Source: Edaphochlamys debaryana
Lineage: Eukaryota > Chlorophyta > Chlorophyceae > Chlamydomonadales
Reading direction: 5' to 3'
DNA length: 64,000 bases
NCBI GenBank assembly: GCA_016858145.1
Contig: JAEHOE010000213.1
Coordinates: 62,001 to 126,000, forward strand
Of the stretch, positions 1 through 10,146 are shown piece after piece (positions within the stretch are counted from its first letter, which is position 1; each line of letters starts with the position of its first letter). The translations under genes and the position numbers were made by a program. The notes under the pieces are model-generated. The model was given only the letters and a program-made list of their open reading frames with translations. It had not been told where the DNA came from and ran no database searches.

Positions 1-1101
1 CCCGCCCCCTGCCCCTTCCCCACCCCGTCCGCCTCCCCCCGCCGGCCCCGCGCCCCACGACCCCAGCAGTGCTGCCACTCGCTGCTGCTCGGGCGAGGTG
101 AGGGGCATGGGCACGCCCCCCATGGCAACCTCCACCTCATGGGGCCGCGGGGGGCGCAGCCGCGGCGGCGGCGGGCCCAGGTCGAACAGCCCCGCGGCGC
201 GCGGCCGCTGCTGCTGGGGCTGGGGCTGGGGCTGGGGACGGGGGGGCTGGGGCTGAGGGGGAGGGGGGCGCTGGGGTGAGGAGGGCGAGGCGGCGACCTC
301 GGGATGGGCGGGGTCGGCGGCTGCTGCAGCAGCCGCAGCGGCAGTTGTCGCCGGCGCCGGCGCCGGCGCCGGCGCCGGGCCCTGCTGCGCCTGCTGTGCC
401 GCTGCCGCCTGCTGTGCCGCTGCCGCCTGCTGCGCCTGCTGCGCCGCCTCCTGCTCGGTGAGGACCCATGCGTCGCACGCCACGCAGAACATGCGCCGCG
501 TGGTCTTGGAGCGGACCAGGACCGTGGAGCACCTGGGGTGGTTGGGTGGGTGGGTGGTTGGGTGGGTGGAGCACCTGGGTGGGGTGGGGATTGATGGGTG
601 CCCATTCCTTGCAACCACTCCTCAGCCAGCCATTTCATTACCTCAGGCACCGCAAACCCCATCGCGCGAAGCCCAACCCCCAGGGCCCCACCTCGGGCAG
701 TACTTGTCCAGGAGAGCCCAGCCCTGCAAGGGAAAGGGGTGGGGCGGGGGAGGTTTTGCTGTCGGCATGTACCTCACAACTCCACACCCGCCCGCCCCCA
801 CCCCCACCCCGGACGCTGCGCCCTGCCCTCACCTCCCCAACTTCCCCCAACCCCCCTCCCACCCGCCCACCCACCCCACCCGCCCACCGTGCCCACCCGC
901 CCACCCGGCCTCCCCCCCACCTGCATCATCTTCTCAGACAGCAGGTCAGACACGTCCACCTCCCCGCCCGCCTGGGCCGGCTTTCCTGCTACTCCCGTCC
1001 CGGCAGCGGGCCCCTGCCCCTGCCCCTGCTGCTGGGGAGCGGCGGCAGTGGCGGCGGTGGCAGGGCCAGCCGCGGCGGTGGCAGCGGGAGTGGCAGGGCT
1101 A

Positions 1102-1139
<38 letters not shown>

Positions 1140-1975
1140 AGGGCCACGTGCGCTGGCCGCCGCCGGCGGGGCCTGGTCAGGCGCTGCGCCTCCGCCGGTG
1201 GCGGCGCCGGAGGCGAACGGCCCCAGCCGCGGGTCTGACCGGGGGTCGTACGACTCTTCATCTTCCTCCTCGTCATCCCCCACAGCGGCGTCCGCCCCCT
1301 CCCCCGCCTCCTCCTCGCTAGAGGTGGTGAGCCCCGCCGCCGCCTTGGGGCTCCCCACACGGCCGCCCCCGGGGCCCACCCCACCCTCGCCCGCGTCGGC
1401 ATCGCTGTCGGGCCCCGGTTGGGGCGCGTTCAGGGGCCGCAGGCCCTGCAGACACGTGTGGGCAGTCGCGGGTTTGGGATGAGTGGAAATCCCGCCCCAC
1501 ACACGCTCGCCCTCAGGACCCGCAAAGCTGGAGCTAGCTCGAGACGAGGAAGTGCTGTGAAGCATCAAACCCGACTTGCCAGGCCGTCGGGAACGTAGCG
1601 TGTGTCGCAGTTGACGCAGAGGCGCTCCTCTGCGCCGCGCTCTCGCATGAGGGGGACCTGGGGGGGTGGCGCAGGGTGGAGGCAGGTGGCGAGCGGGGGC
1701 AACTTGCACTGGGGGAATGCGGGAGCGGGTAGTGCGCGACGGTGCGCAAAGCTGAAGGTCCAACCTCGCACAGATATCGGCAAACACGTACCAGCAGCGC
1801 GACGAGGTGGTTATAACGGACAAGCAGGAGCACGGCTGCGCGCAGACCAACATGACGCGGAGGCCTCTTCGCTGCGCACCTTGCATGAGGGGCAGTGCTC
1901 GCCAAGCATAGCCCATCCTTTGCACATTAGATCTCCAAGCCGCTTGCTTGTATTCGCCCGCACGCCTGGCGCCAT
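1..1975 (-). CDS. Tandem Auto_anti-p27 (ZNRD2/SSSCA1-like) zinc-ribbon protein, 3' part cut by window edge
   Basis: Exons on the minus strand: 1975-1880, 1657-1580, 1445-921, 723-692 and 532 to beyond 1 (421 codons so far). The start ATG at 1975 opens a short N-terminus followed by L-M-C-K-G-W-A-M-L. Two copies of the Sjogren/scleroderma autoantigen 1 zinc ribbon are visible. The first has CPSC (aa 28-31) and CVNC (46-49). The second has S-E-K-M-M-Q-G-W-A-L-L-D-K-Y then CPRC (242-245) and CVAC (260-263). Between them lies an acidic, Ala-rich linker (exon 3); after the second comes a Gln/Ala/Pro-rich tail still open at base 1. The family is a small zinc-ribbon protein in animals and archaea with no firmly defined biochemical role; two ribbons in one chain is my observation here. 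Intron 2 (1579-1446) starts with GC (GCAAGT), and exon 4 is only 32 nt. The gene is divergent from the next gene across about 590 bp. Confidence 0.85.
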
Positions 1976-2562
1976 CTCGACGCAGCGCCGAGCGCGAACA
2001 ACTACGCAGCCTCCCTATGTATGTATGCACGGTGCTAGTAGGTGGCTATGACGATTGACTTTGGTGGCTGGAAGGTCCAGCGCAGGGCCCGGTGCGGCTG
2101 TCGCTGCCGTGCCGACAGATGCAAGCCGCGCTGCCGGCCAGCGCAGGACCGCCGTGGTGATAGCATGACATGGGTCATTGCTTCATCGGAACCACACAGC
2201 TGCAACCGCGCTCCTGAACCGCCCGCGCACAACTCACATGTCCTTCGATGGATCGACCCTTCCTAATTGAGCCCTCCACACTCGCGTGGCGGCCCCCTAG
2301 TAGCACCCTCTTGGCGCTGTCATGGTACTCCTGTGGTGGCCATGCACTTCGTTCCGGGACAACGCGTGCAGTGGCGCTGTGGGGGCGCCACCGGCCTCTT
2401 GCTTGCCGGGTCCTCTTGGAGCGGCCGTCCAGCCCTGCGCCGTCCAGCACGCTGAAGCGTTCCGGTGGCCGATGCTTTCCACAGTGCGCCCAGCGCTGCG
2501 CCTAGGCACGAGGCCCTGCTGCCGCGCCCAACAATCTCACCAAGCGCTCTGATACCCACCAC
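1976..2562. other. Divergent intergenic region between the zinc-ribbon gene and the secreted-protein gene
   Basis: It holds the upstream regions of both flanking genes. I see no coding exon and no clear TATA box. The base composition is visibly less extreme than in the neighbouring exons. Confidence 0.6.
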
Positions 2563-5500
2563 ATGCCGCCACGGCAAAGCCAGCAGCGTCGGCGCTGGCT
2601 CTCGCTGCCGCCTCTCCTCCCCTTTCTGCTTCTCCTCCTCCAGCCTCTGGCTCAGGCCCTCGGCGCATCAGCTGCGGCCACCATCGCATCAGACCTCCCT
2701 AACGAGACGGAAGCAGCAGCACCCCAGCCGCCTGCCACGGCCCTCCACGGCGGCCCCCCCCGTCCTCGCGGCGCGGGCTCGCCAGCCCCCGCCCCCGCCC
2801 CAGCAGCCCCAGCAGCCCCGGCCCCCCCGGCCCCCCCGGCCCCGCCGCGCTCCGCCGTGGTGGTGCGGGGCTGCATGCCCGGGTGGGCCCCCCATCGCCC
2901 TCACTCCCCCCTCCTCCTCGGTATCGACCCCCTGGCTCCGTCGCCGCCCCTCCCGGGCTGCCACCCGCCGGCCCTTACGGCAGCAGCCGGGAATGCCAAG
3001 CGGGAGGCCCCGGGGTTTGAGAGGGAGCCCCCTGGGCTTGAGGGGGAGACAGCGGCGGAGGGGCTGACCCGGCGGCGAGGGGAGTCGGAGGACGAAGCAG
3101 GCGCGCCGGCGGAGGAGGGCGGCGGCGGCGCTCGTGGGGAGGGGCGAGCGGGCGAGGGGGAGGGGGCGCGGGGGCGGCGGCTGCAGCAGCTGTACGTGGG
3201 GCCGCGGGTGCTCACGATCAATGGATACACCTTGTGGGTATGGGTGGGGCCGGGGGAGGGGGCGGGGGTGGAGGTGTGGAGAGCGGGTTTGGGTCGGTGG
3301 GCCTGCAGGGTTGCCTTGGGGTGAAGGGAGGTGAGAAGGGCTTGGCTAAAGGAAGGGAGTGGGGATGGGGGGCGGGGAGAGAGAAGGTCACCGGGACCCT
3401 CTCCTCCAAGCGTTGCAAACCTCCCCTCATTCCGGTGCGTCCCCTCTCCCTCCCCACCCACTCCCCTCCATCCAACCCTCAGCTATGGCGCCACCCCCAC
3501 CGGCGCCGGCTCTCTGTCCCTCGCCTCCGACCTCAAGCTGAGGCTCGCGGCCGACGGCACCCTGAACGCGGGGGGAGGCGTGGCCTCATCCCAGGTGGGC
3601 AGGAGCAAGGGGATCTGGAACTGGATCTGGATCTGGATCTGAATATGTGGGGCGTGCAAGACGCAACGGCAGAAAGGGTCTGGATCCGTAAGGCACGTGT
3701 TACCAGCAGCAGCACCAGCAGCAGTAGCCTGGAGGGGCGGATGTTTGGCGGGGTCTTTGCACATGTCTTCGCTACTTACCGCAAAACCTGAAGCACACTG
3801 AACTCTCATTACCCCCCCCCCCTTCCCCGCAGTCCGTGGCTGTCAACCCCAGCCAGGGCCGCTGGGTGTCGTACCTGACGGGGGGCCCGGGGGGGCAGGG
3901 CAGGCCGGTGGCAGCCACGGCCGCATACGTGGTGGTGCCGCAGTTCTTCCGTGAGGGGGGGCGGGGGGAAGGGGGCTGGTGGATAGGGGGCCTTGGCAGG
4001 GGGAACCCATGGTAGGAGGGAGGGGGCAGGGGGTGATGGGCATGGTATGGGAGGCACGGGGTATGGCAGGGCCTTGTGAATGGGTGCCGCAGTCCTTGGG
4101 GGCCGTATGGACGAGTGTGGAGAGGAGACGCGGGAGAGGAAAAACAACCCTAAACTTCAACCTTCGCTCTCCTCCCCGCCCCCTCCCCCCCCCACCCCCA
4201 CCCCCCCCAGAGTGCTGCTCGCTCTTCCCCTCGCGCGGCTACTTCCTGGCGGAGGCCAGCGGGGGGCTGGCGGAGGCGGCGGCGGCAAACGGCTACTACT
4301 TCGTTGCGGAGGTGCGTGCCGGGAGCTGCCGCCAGCAGTACGCGTGTCCAGGCCTGGGCAGCTTCGGTCCGTGTGTACGCGTGTGGGTTTGGACGGACCT
4401 GGTGGCAGAGGCGGCTATCTGCTGACGCCCTGTGCCCTGGACTGTCCCTGGCCTGTCCCTCAGCACGCCCCCACCTCTTTGCGCGTCGTACCGCAGGTCG
4501 GCTACAACCCGCTGAGCAACAGCCTGGGCGTGTCCACGTCACAGGTGGGGGTGGGGGCCAGTGGTGGGCCTGCGTAGCCCCATGCCTCATGCCCCATCCT
4601 TCTCATCTCCTCCTGAACTCTCCCCCCTCCCCCCTCCCCCCTTCCCCACCCCCCACCCCCCACCCCACCCACCCACCCCTCAGACCCAGGCCGGCTCCCT
4701 CAGCCTGCCCCACACAGGCCCCCTGGCGGCCCGGGGGGTGGTGTCCTTGGGGGACCAGTCGCTGGGCTTCGCGGGCGCAGAGGCGCTGGGGCAGGTCAAC
4801 GCCCTGGTCAACTTTGCGGGTGGGGGCTGTGTGTGTGTGTGTGGAGGGGCTGGCTGGTGGTGCGGGTGGGTGTCGGCCTGTCGGGGTGATGTCGGTTGGG
4901 TGACGGTGTGGAGGGCGGCTGTTGTGATGTCGTTTGGGCCGGTATGACGGCCCTGAGCCTCAGCTTGGCAATGGGCCCGCCCGGGTAAGGTTTGGTTGAG
5001 TTCCGATGCTGTGGGTGCTCGGGTGTGGGGTCTGAGGTACCCTTGAGCTTGCTACGCCGCGCTTCTACCCTTTGCCTTCCCTTTCAAGCTCACTTCTCCC
5101 CCCCGCGCACCAACGTCCCGTTGCCCCAGACCCCCGCGTGGAGCAGTACGGGCAGGTGGTGGCGTACCCCTTCGTCATCTTCACGCCCTGGAACCCGCTC
5201 ACGTGCACCCAGGTGGGAGTGGGGGGTGGGGTGGAGGGGTGGGGGGGGCCCGCAGGATGGCAACGCAGCGCTGGCAACCCGCTCACGTGCACCCAGGTGG
5301 GGATAGAGGGGGGGGCGGCAGAAGTTCAGGACAGCAGTCTCCCTGGGCCTCCGTGGACGGAGGCAACCCAGCCTCGGCGACGCTCCCCACGTTCCAGGGT
5401 GTTTGCCCCCCCTCCCGCCCGCACCTCCCGTCTCCTTCAAAGTGCACACCCGAGGACCTCGTCAGGGGAGTCGCCAGGCCTGCCTATGAACCTTAAGGGG

Positions 5501-8468
5501 CCCAACCCATTTCCACCCCCCCTCACCGCCTCCCTTCCCCCTCCTGCCCCCCCCCCCCCCACGCAGGTCCTGGTGACGGGTATCGCCAGCACCGGCCTGG
5601 GCTCACTGCCCGACACCGCCGCCCTCAGCACACCCTCGCAGCGCATCGCGGCAGCCGCTGCAAACACCTCCTTGGGTGCCAAGAGGCGCCCCAGCGGCGC
5701 CCTTGGTGGTGGAGACCTGCTGCCCCTCGCGCCGCCGCCTACGAGCAGCGCAGGGGGCGGCAGCGGGGGCGGCAGCGGGGGCGGGGGCATGGGCCCGGGC
5801 GGCAACAGCACGGCGGGCGACGGGGGCGCGGGCGTGGCGGGGGACGTGACGGACGGCCCCGCGGCGGGGGGTCTGCTGCCCTTCTGCCTCTCCTGGTTCA
5901 ACCTGAGGGTGGGTGCTGGGCGGTGGACGGGAGGGGCAGGCAAGACCCCCCAGACCCTGAACGATTTGGAGCAGAGACAGAGGTGTTGAGTCGCTCATCT
6001 TCCCCCTCAATTCTCTTCCCCGTCCCTCCTCCCCCCCCCCGCCCCAGACCCTGGACGATCTGGACGCCTTCCGCCGCTCCGCCACCAGCGCCTTCAACAG
6101 GTGGGGGCGGGGTAAGGGAGTGGGTAGGGGGGGGAAGGTAGAGGGGGTAGAGGGGGGGGCAGGGGGGCAGCCGGGCTTCCATGCTTTCGCCGCTCCACGA
6201 CCATCGCCTTCAGCAGGTGGGGGGAGGGCGGGGGGGGCGCTGGAGGGGAATCATCAAGGCAGGGTATGAGCACGACGTATGCCAGGCCGGCAGTGGCGTG
6301 GGCACGGCATGGGGTCACGCCCGCATCCACGCCCACCTGCATCCCCCTTTCCAACCACTCCCCACCCGCTAGTGACTACTACGATAACGGCTACGGCTAC
6401 TCGGACCACTATCAAGAGGAGGACGGGGCGGGGGAGGGGGGTCAGGCAGGGAATGCCCCCAAGGGCAGCGACGGGGGCAAGGGCTCCGTCGGCGGCAGCG
6501 CTGGATCCTCCAATCGCTCCCAGGGGTCTCCCCCGGGCATCTCCCTGCAGGGCCCCCAGCAGGGCTCCTCACAGGGCCCCTCGCAGGGGCAGGGGCAGGG
6601 GCAGGAGCCCCCCGGCTCTGCGGACATTGTCTTCAAGGGCACCACCGGCCCCGCCCTATCGGACGGGGGCGGCGACGACGACCCAACCGACCCAACCGAC
6701 CCAACCGACCCAACCGCCGGCGGTCCCAACCCCGGTGCGGGCACATCGCCTGCGGCGGGCTCCGCCGGCGCGGGGGGTGGGCTGCTGGCGCGGCTCCGGG
6801 ACGCTCTGGCCTCGCAGCGCCCCGCCCCCTCACCGCCGCCTCCTCCGCCTCCACCTGCGGGAGCACCTCCGGGGGGCGCCGGCGGCAGGGATGGAACTGG
6901 CGCTGACCTCAGTGCGCTGTGGCCGAGGGCGGCGCAGCGCTTCCCCGAGCTAGCACGGCGGCGGCCTCTGTTGCTGTGGGGCAGCCGCCAAGGCAGCGAT
7001 GAAGAGCCACAGGAGAAGCAGCAGGCAGGGGGCCCGCCGGGGCCCGGCCTGGGCCTGGGCCTGGGGCCTGGCCTGGGCCTGGCGGGCCGCGCGCTGACGG
7101 ACCCGGCCGTGGTGGCGGCGGCGGGCGCTGTCGCCAACGCCAGCGCGCAGCACGCGGTTCGGGCGGCGCAGGGGGTGGCACAGGCGGCGTCACTGCGGGC
7201 GGAGGCCGTGATGCGGGTGGGGTGGGGGAGGAGGGTGGGAGGGAAGAGGGCCGCTGGAGGAGGGAGGGGGGGGGGGGCTTGGCGGGGGTTACGGAGGGTG
7301 ACTAAGGCGCCTCCTCGGTCGGGGCTCTGGGGCGAACTGGCTAAGGAAGGGCGGCGCTCCTCCAGATCCTCCTCCTCGCTCTTCCCCCTCCTCCCTCCTC
7401 CTCCTCCCTCCTCCTCAACCCCCCCCCCGCCCCCCCCCAGGCCCTGGTGGCGCTGGCCGACGCAGGGGCGCCCCTCTCCGCGGCGCTGGCCTCCGCGGGC
7501 TCTGCGGCCTACGCGGGGGCGGCGCGGATGTCCAACTCGGCGGTGAGCTTTGGGGTGTGTGTGTGTGTAGGGCTGCTCGCATGAGCCTGGGAGTCTCAGG
7601 CGCGGTGATTAGCCGGCAGGCCTTAGATACGGAACCGAAAGCCCTAGCAAACCGTGTGTTTAGGGAGTACCCATTGGGGGGGGGTTGGGCGCCCTGGGAG
7701 TGGGCCGAGCCACACGGTACATGTGGGTAGGGCGAGTGGGGAGCGGGGACAGGCCGGGCCGGGCATGTGGGTGAGCTTGCGGGGGGACGAGCAGGGGGTT
7801 GGCGAGCGGCTCGCGGGCTCGCCGCGAGCCTCCACGCCACTGGGACAGGGGTCAAGGAGGGCCTGCGTTGACTGATAACATGGTTGCATGTTTGGCATGG
7901 GGCACGGCCCCCACCCCGCGCCCCATGCTCCCCGGCGGCCCTCACACCCCCACCCCAGGTGGACGCCGCCACTGCGGTGCAAAGCAAGGCCTTCCCCCCT
8001 TGCGCCCTTGCCCGCCTCCCTCCTTTTCCTCAACCCCTCTACCACCAGTCAACTCCCCGCTACGACCCCCCAGGTGGACGCCGCCATCGCTCTAGCCTCC
8101 GTGGCCCCGCCACCTTCAGCCCCTTCAACTGCTTCCTCCATTCCTCCACCCTCTCCTTCCCCCACTACCCCCCAGGTGGACGCCGCCACTACGCCGCCGC
8201 CTCTCCACCCCCCCAACTCCCCAGCTCCCCAGCCAACTCGCGGCCCCCCCACCCCCAACCCCCCAACCCCCCCCAGGTGGACGCCGCAATCGCCCGGCTG
8301 GAGGCGGGGCTGCCCCCCGCCCTGGCCGCGGAGCTGAGGGCGCGATCGGAGGCGCTGGCGGGGGACGTGGGGGCGGCGCTGGCAGCGGGGGGGAGCGGGG
8401 GGCAGGGCGGGGGGGGAGGGGGAGGGGCGGGAGGGGCGGGAGGGGGAGGGCCGGGCGCGGGGGGGTGA
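2563..8468 (+). CDS. Secreted protein of unknown function, 933 aa
   Basis: Exons: 2563-3233, 3483-3594, 3833-3950, 4211-4311, 4497-4544, 4684-4819, 5130-5212, 5567-5908, 6048-6100, 6373-7216, 7441-7542 and 8277-8468; phases agree throughout (934 codons with stop). The N-terminus has basic residues (R-R-R-W) followed by a Leu-rich hydrophobic core, a typical signal peptide. A Pro/Ala-rich stretch follows, then a folded-looking region from exon 1's end through exon 8 (for example I-N-G-Y-T-F-Y-G-A-T-P, F-L-A-E-A, Q-Y-G-Q-V-V-A-Y-P-F-V-I-F-T-P-W-N-P-L-T-C-T-Q). Exon 10 encodes Tyr/Asp-rich and low-complexity sequence, including four D-P-T repeats near 6680-6715. The C-terminus is Ala-rich and probably helical. 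I recognise no family. The last exon's acceptor is present in four tandem copies; I chose the fourth because only it leads into an open reading frame with a stop. Two donors (exons 7 and 9) have duplicate copies downstream. Confidence 0.75.
7570..7627 (+). repeat. Dispersed 58-bp intronic repeat, copy 1
   Basis: It lies in intron 11 of the secreted-protein gene, shortly after the donor and a GT-rich run. It matches 49799-49856 in a SEC8 intron at 56 of 58 positions by eye, in the same orientation relative to transcription. Confidence 0.8.
7955..8300 (+). repeat. Four tandem copies of an acceptor plus exon start (GTGGACGCCGC)
   Basis: CCCAG followed by GTGGACGCCGC occurs with exon-like starts at 7959, 8074, 8176 and 8277, i.e. 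spacings of 115, 102 and 101 bp. Only the last copy continues into the final exon of the secreted-protein gene. The copies differ after about 15-20 bases. Confidence 0.85.
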
Positions 8469-9017
8469 TGCATGGCAACCGCTGTCGTCCTTCACGACAG
8501 AGTGGGCAGTGTGGGTGGGGAGTGTTGTGTTCGTGCGTGAGACCTCTGCTGATCAGCATGATCGATGAAGGGCAGGTCGGCATGGGCCCCCTGGCCAGGG
8601 TCTTGGGACTCATGCATACATTTGCCGGGCACAGGTGGGACTCAGGTGGGATTCGTGCCCATGGGCACAGGTGGCGGTCGAGCAGTAGAGCGCAGGTTGA
8701 CCTAAAGCACCTTGGGGCTTGCGGGGCTTGCTCAGAGGTGGTATTTGCAACCAGGCAAGTGGTCTTGGCAGTGGGCTTGGTAGCTAGGTTGCCCTTGTCG
8801 CGTTTCTGGATTTGGGGCTAGTTGTTTGCAGGCCTTGGCAAGGCCCTCGCTGTAGCAGCGGGCACATCATGGGTTGGTTGCGGCCATGGTTATCATGGTT
8901 GATTGTGAAATGCGAGGAACTGCGCTCCTGTTATAGGTTGTGGAATTTTGGTGATGCGTGTGGTGATGGGTTGCGATGACCCTTGCCTTACTATTCTGGC
9001 CTTCGGATGTTGGGCCC

Positions 9018-9022
9018 TGTAA
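9018..9022 (+). terminator. Candidate polyadenylation signal TGTAA for the secreted-protein gene
   Basis: TGTAA, the usual chlorophyte poly(A) signal, lies about 550 bp after the stop at 8468. It is the first plus-strand occurrence I see downstream. Position only; no transcript evidence. Confidence 0.4.
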
Positions 9023-9470
9023 CATATGGAAAGTGAAGCGGTGGGGACGCCATGTTGTTTGTTGCGAGATCTGGATCGACAGGATCTGTGGCTGCCTGTT
9101 GCAAGCTGAAAAGTGCTTGGAGCGCGCAGAAGTTTTGAGGGGTAAAGCCACCCTGTCCCTCGGAGCCACGTACCCATGCCTGTACCCATGCCCAGACAAC
9201 TAGATATAGAGCATATGGCAAAGCAGTAGATGGACGAGAGCACAGGGTTTTAGGCAGAGCAAGTGGACAAGCCTCGAGGGTCTGTCGTGGATGTAGTCTG
9301 CGGCCTGTGTGTGTGCCCTCGAGTGTTCAGAACTGCATTGCGTCCCTTTCAATTCGGGACTCTCTTTCGCCTGATAGATGGGGATGCGGCGGTGTTGGGC
9401 AGGCGGTGTGTCCTAGATCAAGGCAGACCATACGATCGAGCATGTACTGCATCACAACGTTGCTGCCACT

Positions 9471-9475
9471 TTACA
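9471..9475 (-). terminator. Candidate polyadenylation signal TGTAA for the beta-helix gene
   Basis: TGTAA on the minus strand, about 0.7-0.9 kb beyond the two possible stop codons of the beta-helix gene. Position only. Confidence 0.3.
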
Positions 9476-10146
9476 TGGCCGCCGGGACCAGGTAGACCAG
9501 GAAATCTCGTACGCGGCCTTCCGACCGCCACCACCCTCCCAGTAGCATGGCCCTTGCACGCAGGCTTCCATGGGCCAGCAGCCAGCGGGCAGGGCCCCGG
9601 TACACGCACACGGCACACAGCAGCAGCCCAGCCAAGCTCCTCAACCCCCTGGGCAGTTGACTGCAAGACGCCCTTTCTGCAGAGAGCTTCTCTTGGCTTG
9701 CACTGGGCTGGGCGCCGCCGTGCCACCCTCCCACAACAAAAGATGAAGCACCCCTTACTACATGCCCCATGTACTTCGAGCCTTCCCTCGGGTGCAACAC
9801 ACGGACTCTCTGGTGCAACCATCATTCGAGTACACAGCCGCCGGGCGCGCCGTCAAGCCCTACATGCGCAAGCCCTCCACTCCAAGCCTTTCTCGTCATA
9901 ACCAAACTAGCCCTCCGCTCCACGACCGGCTTGACGGTTCTGGGATGAGGGTCGGGCTCGCCCGTTCAGCGTCTCGTCATCCGCCTGCGGCCCTAGCCGC
10001 CCTGAGCCGCTTCCCCACAAGTTACTTGCTGGGGCGAGCTACTGGCAGTAGTGCTCATGGCCCCAGGGCGCTGCTGCTGGGGCACAACAAGCCATGCATG
10101 ATGAGCCTCTTCCGCACAAGCTGGTCCTCATAGCCCCAGGGCGCTA

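Larger units (their letters stand above)
8469..10146. other. Convergent intergenic region / 3' UTRs
   Basis: This stretch is lower in GC than the rest and has no convincing exons; open frames here lack homology and codon bias. It probably holds the 3' UTR of the secreted-protein gene (TGTAA at 9018-9022) and of the minus-strand beta-helix gene (TGTAA on minus at 9475-9471). Confidence 0.55.

Noticed and set aside
774..2030. A 418-codon minus-strand open frame across several exons of the zinc-ribbon gene
   Set aside because: It reads through introns. Only its exon-3 part (1445-921) is in the true frame; the ribbon motifs require splicing.
9263..9901. 212-codon plus-strand open frame in the 8469-10146 spacer
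   Set aside because: Codon endings are mixed, composition is unlike neighbouring exons, and there is no signal peptide, motif or splice context.
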